A stretch of DNA of 50,084 bases from Bacteroidales bacterium UBA6267 (GCA_002440745.1 DJVB01000025.1:1-50084); one strand, 5' to 3'; positions 33,248 to 42,301 are shown, numbered from the stretch's first letter. Made by a program: numbers and translations. The notes: generated by a model from the sequence alone, not told the origin.

Positions 33248-36055
33248 TTAGAAACTAATTGCTAAGGTGGTCATAAATCGGCGGCCCATTCCAAAGAAAA
33301 CTCCGGCAGAACGCGCGTCAAATGAATTCCAACTTTGATTGGTATATTGGTCGTTGTTTTGTGCATCCGAAATATAAACTTCATCAAGAACATTGAGAAC
33401 AGACAATCGGAGATCAAATCTCACATTTCTGTATTTAAATCGATATCCGGCAAAGGCGTCAACTATTCTATAATTGGGTATTTTCCAACTCTGCTTTGGA
33501 GATCCATCGCTATCAAACGAATTAGGACTTTTGACAGGATCGAGTGAAAGCGGGTCGAAATCTGAGTAGAAATTAGCAAAATATGTCAATGCTGCTGAAA
33601 TGTATATGTTTTTATTTACTTGCCATCTTAAACTTTCTCGCATTTGAGTTTGCGCAGCGTCACCGACTTTAAGACCTCTAGCATCGAAATATACTCGATC
33701 AATTATATTTCCGGTATTATCGTCAACTATCTCTGCTGTATCAGCCGATGTCCAACGCCAATCGCCAAAAGACATGACTCTTTCATAAAGTAAATAATCA
33801 GTAATTTTCCATCCAAATTCAACTTCAACCCCTTTATGAAGAGCATCCATTCCGTTGATATTTACTTTATAGGAAATATCATCGATTAAAACTGAACTCG
33901 GATAATCGGCAGGTTTATTTTCCCATTGGGTAATATATGCGTTGAAATTAAATGTGATTTTTTGATTGTAAAAACTATAACCCAATTCAATGGCTTTAAC
34001 ATGTTCGTTCTCAATCTTTTTATAGAGTCGGTTATTATTATCGAATACATTGGAGAATCGTGGAGCTTTATTCAAATAGCCGGCATTGATGAACACGTTC
34101 TGTGTTTCACTGATATTGTAATTGGCTCCAGCTTTAGCCGTAAAACCGGGAATCCATTTCCAAGCTGTTTCGGCGGTGCGGGCTTCCGGAGAATTAATGG
34201 TGTATTTTTGGCCATTATATTCAAAAGTGTCGGCCACAGAAACAAAAGTGCCTTGTGTGAAGTCAAATTTTGGGGTATAACCGACTGCTTGCTCAAATAC
34301 CTGACCGTCAATAACTAAGTCATTCTTTTTGAAATAATCCACACGTTTATATCCTGAATATGCAGTAGTTAGATTTATGAAATAGGAAAAATTTCCTCTT
34401 TGTGCTTTAAACTGAGCGAATAATCCACCCCACCGCACAATTCCATCATTATGATAATATATTTTATCTCCAAGACCGCGTAGGTTAGATGGATTGGTTT
34501 TGTCGTTTAATTCTGTAACTGAATAGGTGTCTATATATCTCGATTGTCCAAGTAAGTCATAAGTTTGCCGATAATGTTCGCCGCGATAGGAGCGAAGGTC
34601 GATACCTCCGGAAAGCTCCATCCCTTTGTGGATTTCCCACCCTACAGTGCTTAAAAATCCATACCAAACATGATTATTGATGGAAGAATTGATGATGTCA
34701 CCTTTTCCATCCAACACAGTTCCTAAATTTTTTATATTCGTATTATAACTGCTTTGCAAGTCTTTTGTGCCATCGGGCAAGGTGCTTAAGGTGCGGCTAA
34801 AACCGGTGCCGCCACCATTTCCCATCGAAAGGTAAAGAATATTGGAAACATAGAGTTTATCTGAAACGCTCCAGAAATCCCGAATGCTGTATTGAGGTTT
34901 GAAATAATAGTTCATTTTTTCGTTAACCTTTTCATTTTCACCCTGAACAGTATCGATTCCATTTAAAGACCACCTGTTCAAATATCCCCAGTTTTGGTTA
35001 TATCTGATTCCCAAATCACGAGGTTTGGTGCTTACGAAGTCAGAGTCGCTAATGCCAACTTTTTTAGCATAATCGGCGCTATATTCTCCAATGGAATTCA
35101 TATAAGACCTTTGTCCGTGTTTTTGGGGAGCGCCAATCGCTGAAAAGCTAAGTAAGTGATTTCCAATTTCTTTATCGACTCTTACAAAGAAAAACCAGCC
35201 TTCTGTCCAAGTCATATCCACCCAGCCGTTTCCTCTTTTATAGAAACCTGAGGCAGTTACACCCCAGCCATTTTTCAGCCTGCCGCTATTCAAAGCCAAA
35301 GATGTACGACTATATCCGTCAGAGCCAACCTCTTGTTGCACTTTGAAAGATTTTTTTGCGTCAATACCTTTTGTGATAATATTCATGGTTCCACCAACAG
35401 ATGGGAGAGCTAATTTTGATGCTCCCAATCCACGCTGTACCTGAATACTTCTTGTAGCCAAATCCAATCCCGACCAGTTAGACCAATAGACCCAACCGTT
35501 TTCCATGTCGTTAACCGGAATGCCATCAATCATCACAGCCACATTTCGCTGGTTGAATCCGCGAATATTTATGCGCGCATCGCCGTCTCCTCCACCTTGT
35601 TGTGTGGCATAAACTCCCGGAGTAGAGTTGAGAATCATCGGTAAATCTTGAGCAGCCAATTCCTCAGCAAGTTTTGCAGGTTTAATGGTGCTAAAAGCCA
35701 CAGGAGTTTCTCTTGATTTGGCAATATCGCTCACAATTTCTACCTCTTGCAAAGTAGTGTTTTCCATTTTAAAACTTACTGAAACCTTTGGTTTATCCAC
35801 AACTACTTTTTGCTCAATCACATTATAGCCAACATAGGATACTTTAAATGTATATTCGCCATAAGCTAAATCAATCTGGAAATTACCGTCGTAATCCGTC
35901 ACAACACCTTTGCCGGCTTCATACATGATATTTACTCCGATAAGAGATTCACCGGTTGACTTATCCGTTATTTTTCCTTTAACAACTGCTTTTTGCGCAT
36001 AAGATTGAAAACCAAATATTGTCAAGAGAGTAAGAATTGCGATTATCCTTTTCAT
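33248..36055 (-). CDS. TonB-dependent receptor with carboxypeptidase-like N-terminal domain
   Basis: A 935-residue outer-membrane receptor. After the signal peptide (1-20, ending SYAQ) comes a carboxypeptidase D regulatory-like domain (VVKGKITDKSTGESLIGVNI... about 22-105), then the plug domain (TPVAFSTIKPAKLAEELAAQDLPMIL... MIDGIPVNDMENG... RGLGASKLALPSVGGTMNIITKG) and a long beta-barrel ending in a terminal aromatic residue (TLAISF). No SusD partner is adjacent, so it is not a classical polysaccharide utilisation pair. It is first in an operon with the secreted PLD-like protein, suggesting uptake of what that enzyme releases, for example nucleotides or phosphate esters. Substrate is inferred. 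Confidence 0.93.
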   Translation of the reverse strand: MKRIIAILTLLTIFGFQSYAQKAVVKGKITDKSTGESLIGVNIMYEAGKGVVTDYDGNFQIDLAYGEYTFKVSYVGYNVIEQKVVVDKPKVSVSFKMENTTLQEVEIVSDIAKSRETPVAFSTIKPAKLAEELAAQDLPMILNSTPGVYATQQGGGDGDARINIRGFNQRNVAVMIDGIPVNDMENGWVYWSNWSGLDLATRSIQVQRGLGASKLALPSVGGTMNIITKGIDAKKSFKVQQEVGSDGYSRTSLALNSGRLKNGWGVTASGFYKRGNGWVDMTWTEGWFFFVRVDKEIGNHLLSFSAIGAPQKHGQRSYMNSIGEYSADYAKKVGISDSDFVSTKPRDLGIRYNQNWGYLNRWSLNGIDTVQGENEKVNEKMNYYFKPQYSIRDFWSVSDKLYVSNILYLSMGNGGGTGFSRTLSTLPDGTKDLQSSYNTNIKNLGTVLDGKGDIINSSINNHVWYGFLSTVGWEIHKGMELSGGIDLRSYRGEHYRQTYDLLGQSRYIDTYSVTELNDKTNPSNLRGLGDKIYYHNDGIVRWGGLFAQFKAQRGNFSYFINLTTAYSGYKRVDYFKKNDLVIDGQVFEQAVGYTPKFDFTQGTFVSVADTFEYNGQKYTINSPEARTAETAWKWIPGFTAKAGANYNISETQNVFINAGYLNKAPRFSNVFDNNNRLYKKIENEHVKAIELGYSFYNQKITFNFNAYITQWENKPADYPSSVLIDDISYKVNINGMDALHKGVEVEFGWKITDYLLYERVMSFGDWRWTSADTAEIVDDNTGNIIDRVYFDARGLKVGDAAQTQMRESLRWQVNKNIYISAALTYFANFYSDFDPLSLDPVKSPNSFDSDGSPKQSWKIPNYRIVDAFAGYRFKYRNVRFDLRLSVLNVLDEVYISDAQNNDQYTNQSWNSFDARSAGVFFGMGRRFMTTLAISF

Positions 36056-36148
36056 ATCTAATTTGTTTATTGTCCGGGACTATGTTTCTTGTTTGATTGA
36101 AGGTTCCTAAGTTTTCTTATAGAACAATATAATAAGGTATATGGGCAG

Positions 36149-36184
36149 AAAAACCCCCGGTTAGTTTATTAACAGGGGGTTTTT
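36149..36184. terminator. Bidirectional terminator between the lamin-tail gene and the receptor gene
   Basis: AAAAACCCCC (36149-36158) pairs with GGGGGTTTTT (36175-36184). It separates the lamin-tail gene from the receptor/PLD operon, so they are transcribed independently. Confidence 0.92.
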
Positions 36185-36201
36185 CGAAATTGGAAACTTA
36201 A

Positions 36202-37131
36202 CTATTTTCTAATAAGTTTCTTGGTGATTATACTTTGATCTTCAAGTACTATCGTTACGAAGTAAACGCCTGAATTCAAATTAGAAGCTTGGATAACCAT
36301 ATCGCCTCTTCTTTGATCATTTTTTGCATTAAACACCTCAGAACCAGCAATATTGCTAATGCTTACCGAAGAAATAATGGCAGTAGCTTTAACTGTGAAA
36401 GTTGAACCGGTAACGGGGTTAGGGTAGAAGAAAGCATCATTAGCTTTTTTGATTTCTGCAATGGAATTAGGAGTGCAATTGCAGCTATGCCAGCCTAAGT
36501 TTCCAAACCAGTTATAGCCGAGAGTATCCCATTCGGCTGCAGGGTTGAAAAAAGTTGGATTGGCGGTAATTCCGGCACTAATTGTTGGTTTTCTGATCAT
36601 TGTATGATTTTTTGTCCACCAGCGGCCACCAAGAGCGTCAGTGAATCCGGCTGCTGTGTCGGCAGTCCATGCTTGACCGGGGTTTTGACCAATCACGCCA
36701 ATGATGTCAACATAAGTTCCATTGGTTTTTTCAAGAGTAACCGCGTCATTGCCATTGAAAAACATTGGACCGGGATAGGTTCCACTGATGAAAGTATCGG
36801 CTAAAGCGCGTAATTCATCAAATACAATAGTATCTTGACCTGTTCCTGCAGGATCTTGATGGTCGATAACTAAAACGATAACATCGGCAGAGGCCAAAGT
36901 GCCTGCTAAATTTAAAAACTGAGGAGAACTTCCGCCATTTGAGTAGCGAGCTACACGGTAACCGGAAAGATCGATGCTGTTTTGGGTTGGATTATAAATC
37001 TCTAACGCCTTATTATTATGACTTCCTTCCACATATTCTGAAATGAATAATTCGGTGCATTGGCCAAAAGAAAAGAGGGCCACAAAAGACATGATAACTG
37101 ATAGTAAAATTTGTTTCATAAGAAATCTCAT
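36202..37131 (-). CDS. Secreted lamin-tail-domain protein with T9SS sorting domain
   Basis: A 309-residue exported protein. The signal peptide ends near FSFGQ (residue 23). The lamin-tail domain follows: LFISEYVEGSHNNKALEIYNPTQNSIDLSGYRVARYSNGG... and GNDAVTLEKTNGTYVDIIG. The C-terminal 75 residues (FFYPNPVTGSTFTVKATA to KKLIRK) are a type IX secretion sorting domain. Lamin-tail domains in Bacteroidota often accompany secreted nucleases and phosphatases, and this gene lies upstream of a secreted PLD-like enzyme and its receptor. No catalytic domain of its own is seen; it may be a binding or adhesive partner. A TACTTTTG promoter lies 25 bp upstream. Confidence 0.9.
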   Translation of the reverse strand: MRFLMKQILLSVIMSFVALFSFGQCTELFISEYVEGSHNNKALEIYNPTQNSIDLSGYRVARYSNGGSSPQFLNLAGTLASADVIVLVIDHQDPAGTGQDTIVFDELRALADTFISGTYPGPMFFNGNDAVTLEKTNGTYVDIIGVIGQNPGQAWTADTAAGFTDALGGRWWTKNHTMIRKPTISAGITANPTFFNPAAEWDTLGYNWFGNLGWHSCNCTPNSIAEIKKANDAFFYPNPVTGSTFTVKATAIISSVSISNIAGSEVFNAKNDQRRGDMVIQASNLNSGVYFVTIVLEDQSIITKKLIRK

Positions 37132-37153
37132 TAAAATTAAACAATTTGGGGGG

Positions 37154-37161
37154 CAAAAGTA
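37154..37161 (-). promoter_or_regulatory. -7 promoter box (TACTTTTG) of the lamin-tail gene
   Basis: The reverse strand reads CCTACTTTTGCCCCCC, matching TAnnTTTG. The gap from here to the tRNA-Ser promoter shows no gene. Confidence 0.6.
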
Positions 37162-37396
37162 GGAATAAAAACAATTGGGATGTAATTTCTAAGAAAAATT
37201 TGAAGTTATACTACCATTGTGTTTAGGTTAAGAAAGTTTTAAGTCAGAAACCAAAAACTGTTTATTTTATTCCTAAAACTGACATCAACAATCAGAAATA
37301 CAATAAAAACAAGGAATTACATTTAGTATGAGGTAAACTTGAATTTTATCAAATGATTAAAACTGAAATTAAATTATGGCCAATATTAAAAATTTG

Positions 37397-37404
37397 TACT
37401 TTAG
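37397..37404 (+). promoter_or_regulatory. -7 promoter box (TACTTTAG) of tRNA-Ser
   Basis: TACTTTAG is a one-base variant of TAnnTTTG, followed by CAGCCCGTTTGG. The mature tRNA starts at 37415. The start region resembles those of atpB and acpP. Confidence 0.5.
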
Positions 37405-37414
37405 CAGCCCGTTT

Positions 37415-37502
37415 GGAGAGATGCTCGAGTGGTTTAAGAGGCACGCCTGGAAAGTGTGTGTACGGCAAAACTGTACCGAGGGTTCGAATCCCTCTTTCTC
37501 CG
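37415..37502 (+). tRNA. tRNA-Ser (GGA)
   Basis: An 88-nt class II tRNA: acceptor GGAGAGA with TTTCTCC, D-arm TGCTCGAGTGGTTTAAGAGGC, anticodon stem CACGC/GTGTG with loop CTGGAAA (anticodon GGA), a long variable arm, T-arm GGTTCGAATCC and discriminator G. No terminator separates it from the exbB gene 53 bp downstream. Confidence 0.96.
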
Positions 37503-37555
37503 CAACTTTTTAAACTTAATTATTTCAATTATTGAGAATTAAACATTAACCAATC

Positions 37556-38404
37556 ATGAAAAATCTTTTTGCATTTATTTCCCTGATGGCCCTACTAACT
37601 TTCGGCGCCGTCAATACAGTTAACGCTCTTGGAATCGCTGATGGGCAAGAGCAAGTTGTTAATGCTGCCGATATGGAACAATCAGAAGCAGTGGATACTA
37701 CTGCACAACCTGTTGATTCTGTCGCAAAAGCTGAAGCTCCTGCTCCTATATTAGAAGAGGAGGTTATTAAGAAAGAGTCTTTCAACCAATTGCTCAAGCG
37801 TTATTTTATTCAAGGTGATGCTCGTTTTATGGCATTTGTGCTTTTAGCTCTTATCCTTGGTTTGGCGTTGGTTATCGAAAGGGTAATCTATCTTAACCTT
37901 GCTACGACTAACACTAAAAAATTGCTTGCCAACATTGAGTCTTCATTGGCAAGTGGTGGTGTTGAATCGGCTAAAGATATCTGCCGTGATACTCGTGGCC
38001 CTGTTGCAAGCATTTTCTATCAAGGTTTGATGCGCTACGACGAAGGTCTTGAAAGCGTAGAAAAATCCATTATTGCTTACGGCTCGGTAGCAATGGCACA
38101 ATTGGAAAAAGGTCTTTCTTGGATTTCCCTATTCATCGCTCTTGCTCCTATGTTGGGATTCATGGGTACTGTTATAGGTATGATTCAAGCATTCGACAAA
38201 ATCGAAGCCGTTGGTGATATCAACCCAACTATCGTTGCCGGTGGTATTAAAGTGGCTCTTTTAACCACAGTATTCGGTTTGATCGTTGCTATCATTCTTC
38301 AAATTTTCTACAATTACTTGGTATCAAAAGTGGATAATCTTGTAAATGACATGGAAGATAGTTCCATCAGTTTCATGGATATTCTTGCTGCCAATAAAAA
38401 ATAA
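37556..38404 (+). CDS. exbB: MotA/TolQ/ExbB proton channel family protein
   Basis: A 282-residue inner-membrane proton channel subunit. A signal-like N-terminal helix (1-22) is followed by an alanine/glutamate-rich linker, then the first channel helix (FMAFVLLALILGLALVIERVIYL). The cytoplasmic part precedes the paired helices GLSWISLFIALAPMLGFMGTVIGMIQAFDKI and TIVAGGIKVALLTTVFGLIVAIILQIFYNYL, which hold the TolQ/ExbB signature. With the two ExbD proteins downstream it converts the proton gradient into TonB motion. The extra N-terminal region is the usual Bacteroidota form. Confidence 0.93.
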   Translation: MKNLFAFISLMALLTFGAVNTVNALGIADGQEQVVNAADMEQSEAVDTTAQPVDSVAKAEAPAPILEEEVIKKESFNQLLKRYFIQGDARFMAFVLLALILGLALVIERVIYLNLATTNTKKLLANIESSLASGGVESAKDICRDTRGPVASIFYQGLMRYDEGLESVEKSIIAYGSVAMAQLEKGLSWISLFIALAPMLGFMGTVIGMIQAFDKIEAVGDINPTIVAGGIKVALLTTVFGLIVAIILQIFYNYLVSKVDNLVNDMEDSSISFMDILAANKK

Positions 38405-38412
38405 ATTCAGTT

Positions 38413-38868
38413 ATGGAAAAGATTTTAAATACCGTTACTAAAGTTCTCGTTTATCTGATTATGGGTCTTGGGGTGGCTTTCACCATCTGGACCATTTCAG
38501 CCGGCGGTGACTTGGAAACAAATCCTGAATTGGCAAATAAGGTACTAAATCCTTATTTCATCCTCACTGTTGTTACATTGGTGTTAGGTGCTGCCGGTGC
38601 GATTTTGTTTCCTTTGGGCCAATTGGCTACCAATCCTAAATCTTTAATAAGGGCTGCAATCTCCATTGGAGTTTTAGCCGTTATTTATATCATCTCTTGG
38701 TCTATGGCTTCCGACAGCACTGCCGAGCCTTACTACCAAACCTTTAACATCACTACTACCATGTCGAAATTTATCGGCTCAATGATTAATGTAGTCTATA
38801 TCTTAGGCGCATTATCAATCTTATCCATCTTAGTTTCTGCTGTTTTAGGAATATTCGCAAAACGCTAA
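38413..38868 (+). CDS. Conserved membrane protein in the exb operon, function unknown
   Basis: A 151-residue protein with four hydrophobic helices (about residues 8-28, 48-70, 80-98 and 122-148) and little outside the membrane. I know of similar small proteins between exbB and exbD in other Bacteroidota but no assigned function. Spacing is 8 bp to exbB and 4 bp to exbD, so it is firmly within the operon and probably part of the channel complex. Confidence 0.8.
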   Translation: MEKILNTVTKVLVYLIMGLGVAFTIWTISAGGDLETNPELANKVLNPYFILTVVTLVLGAAGAILFPLGQLATNPKSLIRAAISIGVLAVIYIISWSMASDSTAEPYYQTFNITTTMSKFIGSMINVVYILGALSILSILVSAVLGIFAKR

Positions 38869-38872
38869 AATT

Positions 38873-39475
38873 ATGGCTTCAAGAAAAATAACCGAAGTAA
38901 ATGCCGGTTCAATGGCCGACATCGCCTTCCTGCTCCTAATCTTCTTCCTCGTTACCACAACGATGGACGTTGACTCGGGAATCAGCCGGAAGCTGCCGCC
39001 ACCAATTCCTCCAACTCAGGAAAAACCACCTGAAGTTAAAAAGCGTAACGTTTTCGTTGTGCTCATTAACTCTGCCGACCAATTGCTCTTAAATGGAAGG
39101 CAAGGTAGTATCCGTACTTTAAAGAGGGATGTTAAAGAATTTTTAACTCCTGTTTATTCCGGTAATCCTGCCGCTCCAAATGTGGACGGACATCCTGAAG
39201 TTTCCGAAGTGGACATCGAAGGAATAGGCCGTTTCTGGAAGTCGAAAGGAGTGGTTTCGATGCAAAACGACCGAGGCACTTCCTACTCTACGTATATTCA
39301 TGTTCAAAATGAGCTTGCTGCCGCTGTTTCCGAATTGAGAGATGAGTTGGCTAAGCAATATTTTGGAACTGATTTGAAAACACTTTTAGAAAAGTATCCG
39401 GATAAAGCTCAAGCTATACAGGATGCCATTCCAATGTCTATTTCTGAAGCTGAGCCGGTTAGTCTTGGTGAATAA
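38873..39475 (+). CDS. exbD: Biopolymer transporter ExbD (first copy)
   Basis: A 200-residue ExbD/TolR-type subunit. One membrane helix (MADIAFLLLIFFLVTTTM) near the N-terminus contains the essential aspartate (about residue 16). The periplasmic part begins with a proline-rich segment (KLPPPIPPTQEKPP) and is longer than the second copy, with an additional helical region near the C-terminus. Confidence 0.93.
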   Translation: MASRKITEVNAGSMADIAFLLLIFFLVTTTMDVDSGISRKLPPPIPPTQEKPPEVKKRNVFVVLINSADQLLLNGRQGSIRTLKRDVKEFLTPVYSGNPAAPNVDGHPEVSEVDIEGIGRFWKSKGVVSMQNDRGTSYSTYIHVQNELAAAVSELRDELAKQYFGTDLKTLLEKYPDKAQAIQDAIPMSISEAEPVSLGE

Positions 39476-39498
39476 TTTATAATTAAAAACTTAAACCA

Positions 39499-39975
39499 AT
39501 GGCAAAATTTAAGAAAGAAGGTGGAAAAGAAACACCAGGTATATCAACAGCATCGTTGCCCGATATTATTTTCATGCTTCTGTTTTTCTTTATGGTTGCC
39601 ACCGTTATGCGCGAAGTGACCTTGATTGTTAAGGTTACTCCTCCCGGGGCTACCGAGATACAGAAAATCGAAGATAAATCGTTGGTGAGTTATATCTATA
39701 TTGGCCCTCCTGTCAAGCGTCTCCAAGCTAAGATGGGTGTTGAGCCACGTATTCAGCTCAACGATGCCTTTGCAGAAGTTTCTCAAATTAAAGACTATGT
39801 TGCTCAATCATCTTTAAATATTCCTGAGTATAATCGCAAAAAGCAGATTATGTCGCTTAAAGTTGACGAAACTACCAAAATGGGAATTGTAACTGATGTA
39901 AAGGAGGAATTGCGTAAGGCAAATGCTCTGAAGATTAACTACTCAACTAAAAAGGGCTACGACCCAAATAAGTAA
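39499..39975 (+). CDS. exbD: Biopolymer transporter ExbD (second copy)
   Basis: A 158-residue ExbD/TolR-type subunit. The N-terminal membrane helix (LPDIIFMLLFFFMVATVM) holds the conserved aspartate; the periplasmic domain follows. Two unequal ExbD proteins per ExbB are typical in Bacteroidota and suggest a heteromeric ExbD pair. A terminator follows at 39996. Confidence 0.92.
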   Translation: MAKFKKEGGKETPGISTASLPDIIFMLLFFFMVATVMREVTLIVKVTPPGATEIQKIEDKSLVSYIYIGPPVKRLQAKMGVEPRIQLNDAFAEVSQIKDYVAQSSLNIPEYNRKKQIMSLKVDETTKMGIVTDVKEELRKANALKINYSTKKGYDPNK

Positions 39976-39995
39976 AGAATTCTCAATAAAAAAAG

Positions 39996-40019
39996 AAGGC
40001 CGGTTATCCGGCCTTTTTT
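39996..40019. terminator. Terminator of the exb operon
   Basis: AAGGCCGG pairs with CCGGCCTT around TTAT, followed by TTTT; A-rich sequence upstream lets it also act for the convergent HEAT-repeat gene. Confidence 0.92.
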
Positions 40020-40039
40020 GTTTTAATTTGGTTTTATTC

Positions 40040-40384
40040 TTATCCTAAAGCTGGGGTAAAATGCCGGTTCTCAGTTTTGTTTTCTTGAGTTTGATAGCTT
40101 TCGACCTGTTTGGGATTTTTAATATTGGCACTTACAAGTATTTGTTCCGGTTGACTTTCTAATAGCTTTATTGCTGATTCGATATCAAATCTAACGAAAA
40201 TATCTGATTCTTTATAAAGTGCTGTTTTCATGTTTTCAACAAGACCGGAATGTCCAATCCGTCCTAATGTTAAAGCAGCAGCTTTTCTAATTTCTTCGTC
40301 TTCATTGTTTAAAGCTTCCAAAAGTTTGGTAACTTTTCCTTGTTGTCCCCACTTATTTATCTTTGAAATAGTAATTAATAGCAT
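40040..40384 (-). CDS. Small HEAT-repeat protein
   Basis: A 114-residue cytoplasmic protein. Residues ~17-75 contain one to two HEAT-like helical pairs (KLLEALNNEDEEIRKAAALTLGRIGHSGLVENMKTALYKESDIFVRFDIESAIKLL), the pattern of PBS-lyase/HEAT repeats; the C-terminal 35 residues look disordered. It is likely a protein-binding module. It stands alone, converging on the exb operon. Two TACCTTTG promoter boxes lie upstream on its strand. Confidence 0.7.
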   Translation of the reverse strand: MLLITISKINKWGQQGKVTKLLEALNNEDEEIRKAAALTLGRIGHSGLVENMKTALYKESDIFVRFDIESAIKLLESQPEQILVSANIKNPKQVESYQTQENKTENRHFTPALG

Positions 40385-40798
40385 AGTATGTCATTAAAGT
40401 TGGTGCAAAGGTATCACAAGAATAAGTAAAGTTCAATAGGTAATTTACCTAAAAGCTCATGATACGATATAAATCATATTTAGTTACTTGTGATGGCAAA
40501 GGTACCCATGTAATATTAAGCGAATTATTCCTGAAAATCAACTTTAGGTTAGTTGTTTACACTTTTAGTCATCACTAATGGTTAAATTTTATAAATAGTT
40601 TATTATCAATAAAATAGCCTATAATACAAACAATAAAAGTAAAAAACCATTTATTTGACTTTTCTGCCTTAAAAAACTGTATAAAGCATTGAATAATAAT
40701 ACAATAAGGTCTATTGCCATTAACTATCGGAATTTAATATCATACATAACTGATTATTTATTTTCTTTGCAGCCTGTTTAACTATAAATTATAATAAT
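40385..40798. promoter_or_regulatory. Divergent intergenic region between the HEAT-repeat gene and acpP
   Basis: No gene is seen. On the minus strand two TACCTTTG boxes occur (40413-40406 and 40504-40497). Between them ATCACAAG (40413-40420) and CTTGTGAT (40487-40494) form an 8-bp inverted repeat. On the + strand the acpP start region has TTTCTTTG followed by CAGCCTGTTTAA (40762-40781), the sequence shared with the atp promoter. The middle is AT-rich. Confidence 0.5.
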
Positions 40799-41035
40799 AT
40801 GTCAGACATTTCAAGCAGAATTAAAGCTATTATCGTTGACAAACTTGGCGTTGACGAAAGTGAAGTAACTCCTGAGGCAAGTTTCACCAATGATTTGGGA
40901 GCTGATTCACTGGATACAGTTGAGCTAATCATGGAATTCGAAAAAGAGTTTGATATTGCTATTCCGGACGATCAGGCTGAAAATATCAGCACCGTTGGCG
41001 AAGCAATTGCTTATATCGAAAATAACGGTAAATAG
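40799..41035 (+). CDS. acpP: Acyl carrier protein
   Basis: A 78-residue acidic ACP with the phosphopantetheine serine in LGADSLDTVEL (Ser37). It carries growing acyl chains for fatty-acid synthesis and for the lipid acyltransferases. It is followed 6 bp later by fabF. Confidence 0.97.
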   Translation: MSDISSRIKAIIVDKLGVDESEVTPEASFTNDLGADSLDTVELIMEFEKEFDIAIPDDQAENISTVGEAIAYIENNGK

Positions 41036-41041
41036 TTTTCT

Positions 41042-42289
41042 ATGACTTTGAAAAGAGTAGTAGTAACAGGGCTGGGCGCCATTACTCCATTAGGCCATAA
41101 CGTCTCTGAAACATGGGAAAATATGGTTAATGGAGTAAGTGGCGCAGGTCCCATTACCCGTTTCAATGCTGAACAGTTTAAAACTCAGTTTGCTTGCGAA
41201 ATTAAGAATTACAATCCTGAAAATTACTTCGACAGAAAAGAAGTACGCAAAATAGATGCTTGCACTCAATATGGTATGATTGCCGCCGATGAAGCTATAA
41301 AAGATAGTGGATTCGATTTGGAATCGACTGATTTGGAGCGTGTTGGCGTCATTTGGGGTTCGGGTATTGGAGGTCTTGATACGTTCTTGCAAGAGATTTC
41401 AGCATTTGCAAAGGGTAGCGGAGCCCCACGGTTTAATCCATTCTTCATTCCAAAAATGATTGCGGACATTACCGCCGGTCATATTTCGATTAAATATGGT
41501 TTGATGGGACCCAATTTCACAACAGTTTCGGCTTGTGCTTCATCCGCCAATGCGTTGGCAGATGCTTATAACTATATCCGTCTTGGAAAAGCAATTGCAT
41601 TTGTTACAGGTGGCAGCGAGGCAGCAATCAACGAAGCCGGTATTGGAGGTTTCAATGCTATGCACGCTATCAGCACTCGAAACGATGACCCAACAACAGC
41701 AAGTCGTCCTTTCGATGCTACCCGTGATGGCTTTGTCCTTGGAGAAGGTGGTGTGGCTCTTGTTTTTGAAGAATACGAACATGCCATTGCCCGCGGAGCT
41801 AAAATCTATGCCGAAGTAGTTGGCGCCGGACTTAGTGCCGATGCACATCACATGACTGCTCCTCATCCTGAAGGACTTGGAGCTAAAAAGTGTATGTTAG
41901 AAGCTATCAAAGATGCAGGAATTAATCCCGAAGATGTTGATCATATCAATACGCATGGCACCTCCACTCCTGTTGGGGATGTGGCTGAGCCTAAAGCAAT
42001 TGTTTCTCTATTTGGAGATCATGCCAATAAACTATTGATTAACTCTACCAAGTCGATGACAGGTCATCTTTTGGGTGCTGCCGGAGCTATCGAAGCTATG
42101 GCGACCATCTTATCCGTTAAAAATGGAATTGTACCTCCTACAATCAACCATTTTGAAGACGATCCTGAAATCCCGAAAATTAATTTTGTATTCCATAAAG
42201 CCGTTGAAAAAGATATTAAATATGCTATTTCAAATACATTCGGTTTCGGTGGGCATAATGCTTCTTTACTTTTCAAAAAATTTGAATAA
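41042..42289 (+). CDS. fabF: 3-oxoacyl-[acyl-carrier-protein] synthase II
   Basis: A 415-residue KAS II. The catalytic cysteine is in VSACASSANA (about residue 164); the two histidines are in NTHGTSTPVGD (about 304) and TGHLLGAAGA (about 341); FGFGGHNASL closes the active site. It elongates acyl-ACP with malonyl-ACP. It follows acpP and precedes rnc by 12 bp, the conserved acpP-fabF-rnc order. Confidence 0.97.
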   Translation: MTLKRVVVTGLGAITPLGHNVSETWENMVNGVSGAGPITRFNAEQFKTQFACEIKNYNPENYFDRKEVRKIDACTQYGMIAADEAIKDSGFDLESTDLERVGVIWGSGIGGLDTFLQEISAFAKGSGAPRFNPFFIPKMIADITAGHISIKYGLMGPNFTTVSACASSANALADAYNYIRLGKAIAFVTGGSEAAINEAGIGGFNAMHAISTRNDDPTTASRPFDATRDGFVLGEGGVALVFEEYEHAIARGAKIYAEVVGAGLSADAHHMTAPHPEGLGAKKCMLEAIKDAGINPEDVDHINTHGTSTPVGDVAEPKAIVSLFGDHANKLLINSTKSMTGHLLGAAGAIEAMATILSVKNGIVPPTINHFEDDPEIPKINFVFHKAVEKDIKYAISNTFGFGGHNASLLFKKFE

Positions 42290-42301
42290 TAATTTTCCTT
42301 T

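Noticed and set aside
37353..37535. A 60-codon frame over the tRNA-Ser gene
   Set aside because: It is mostly the tRNA itself read as protein.
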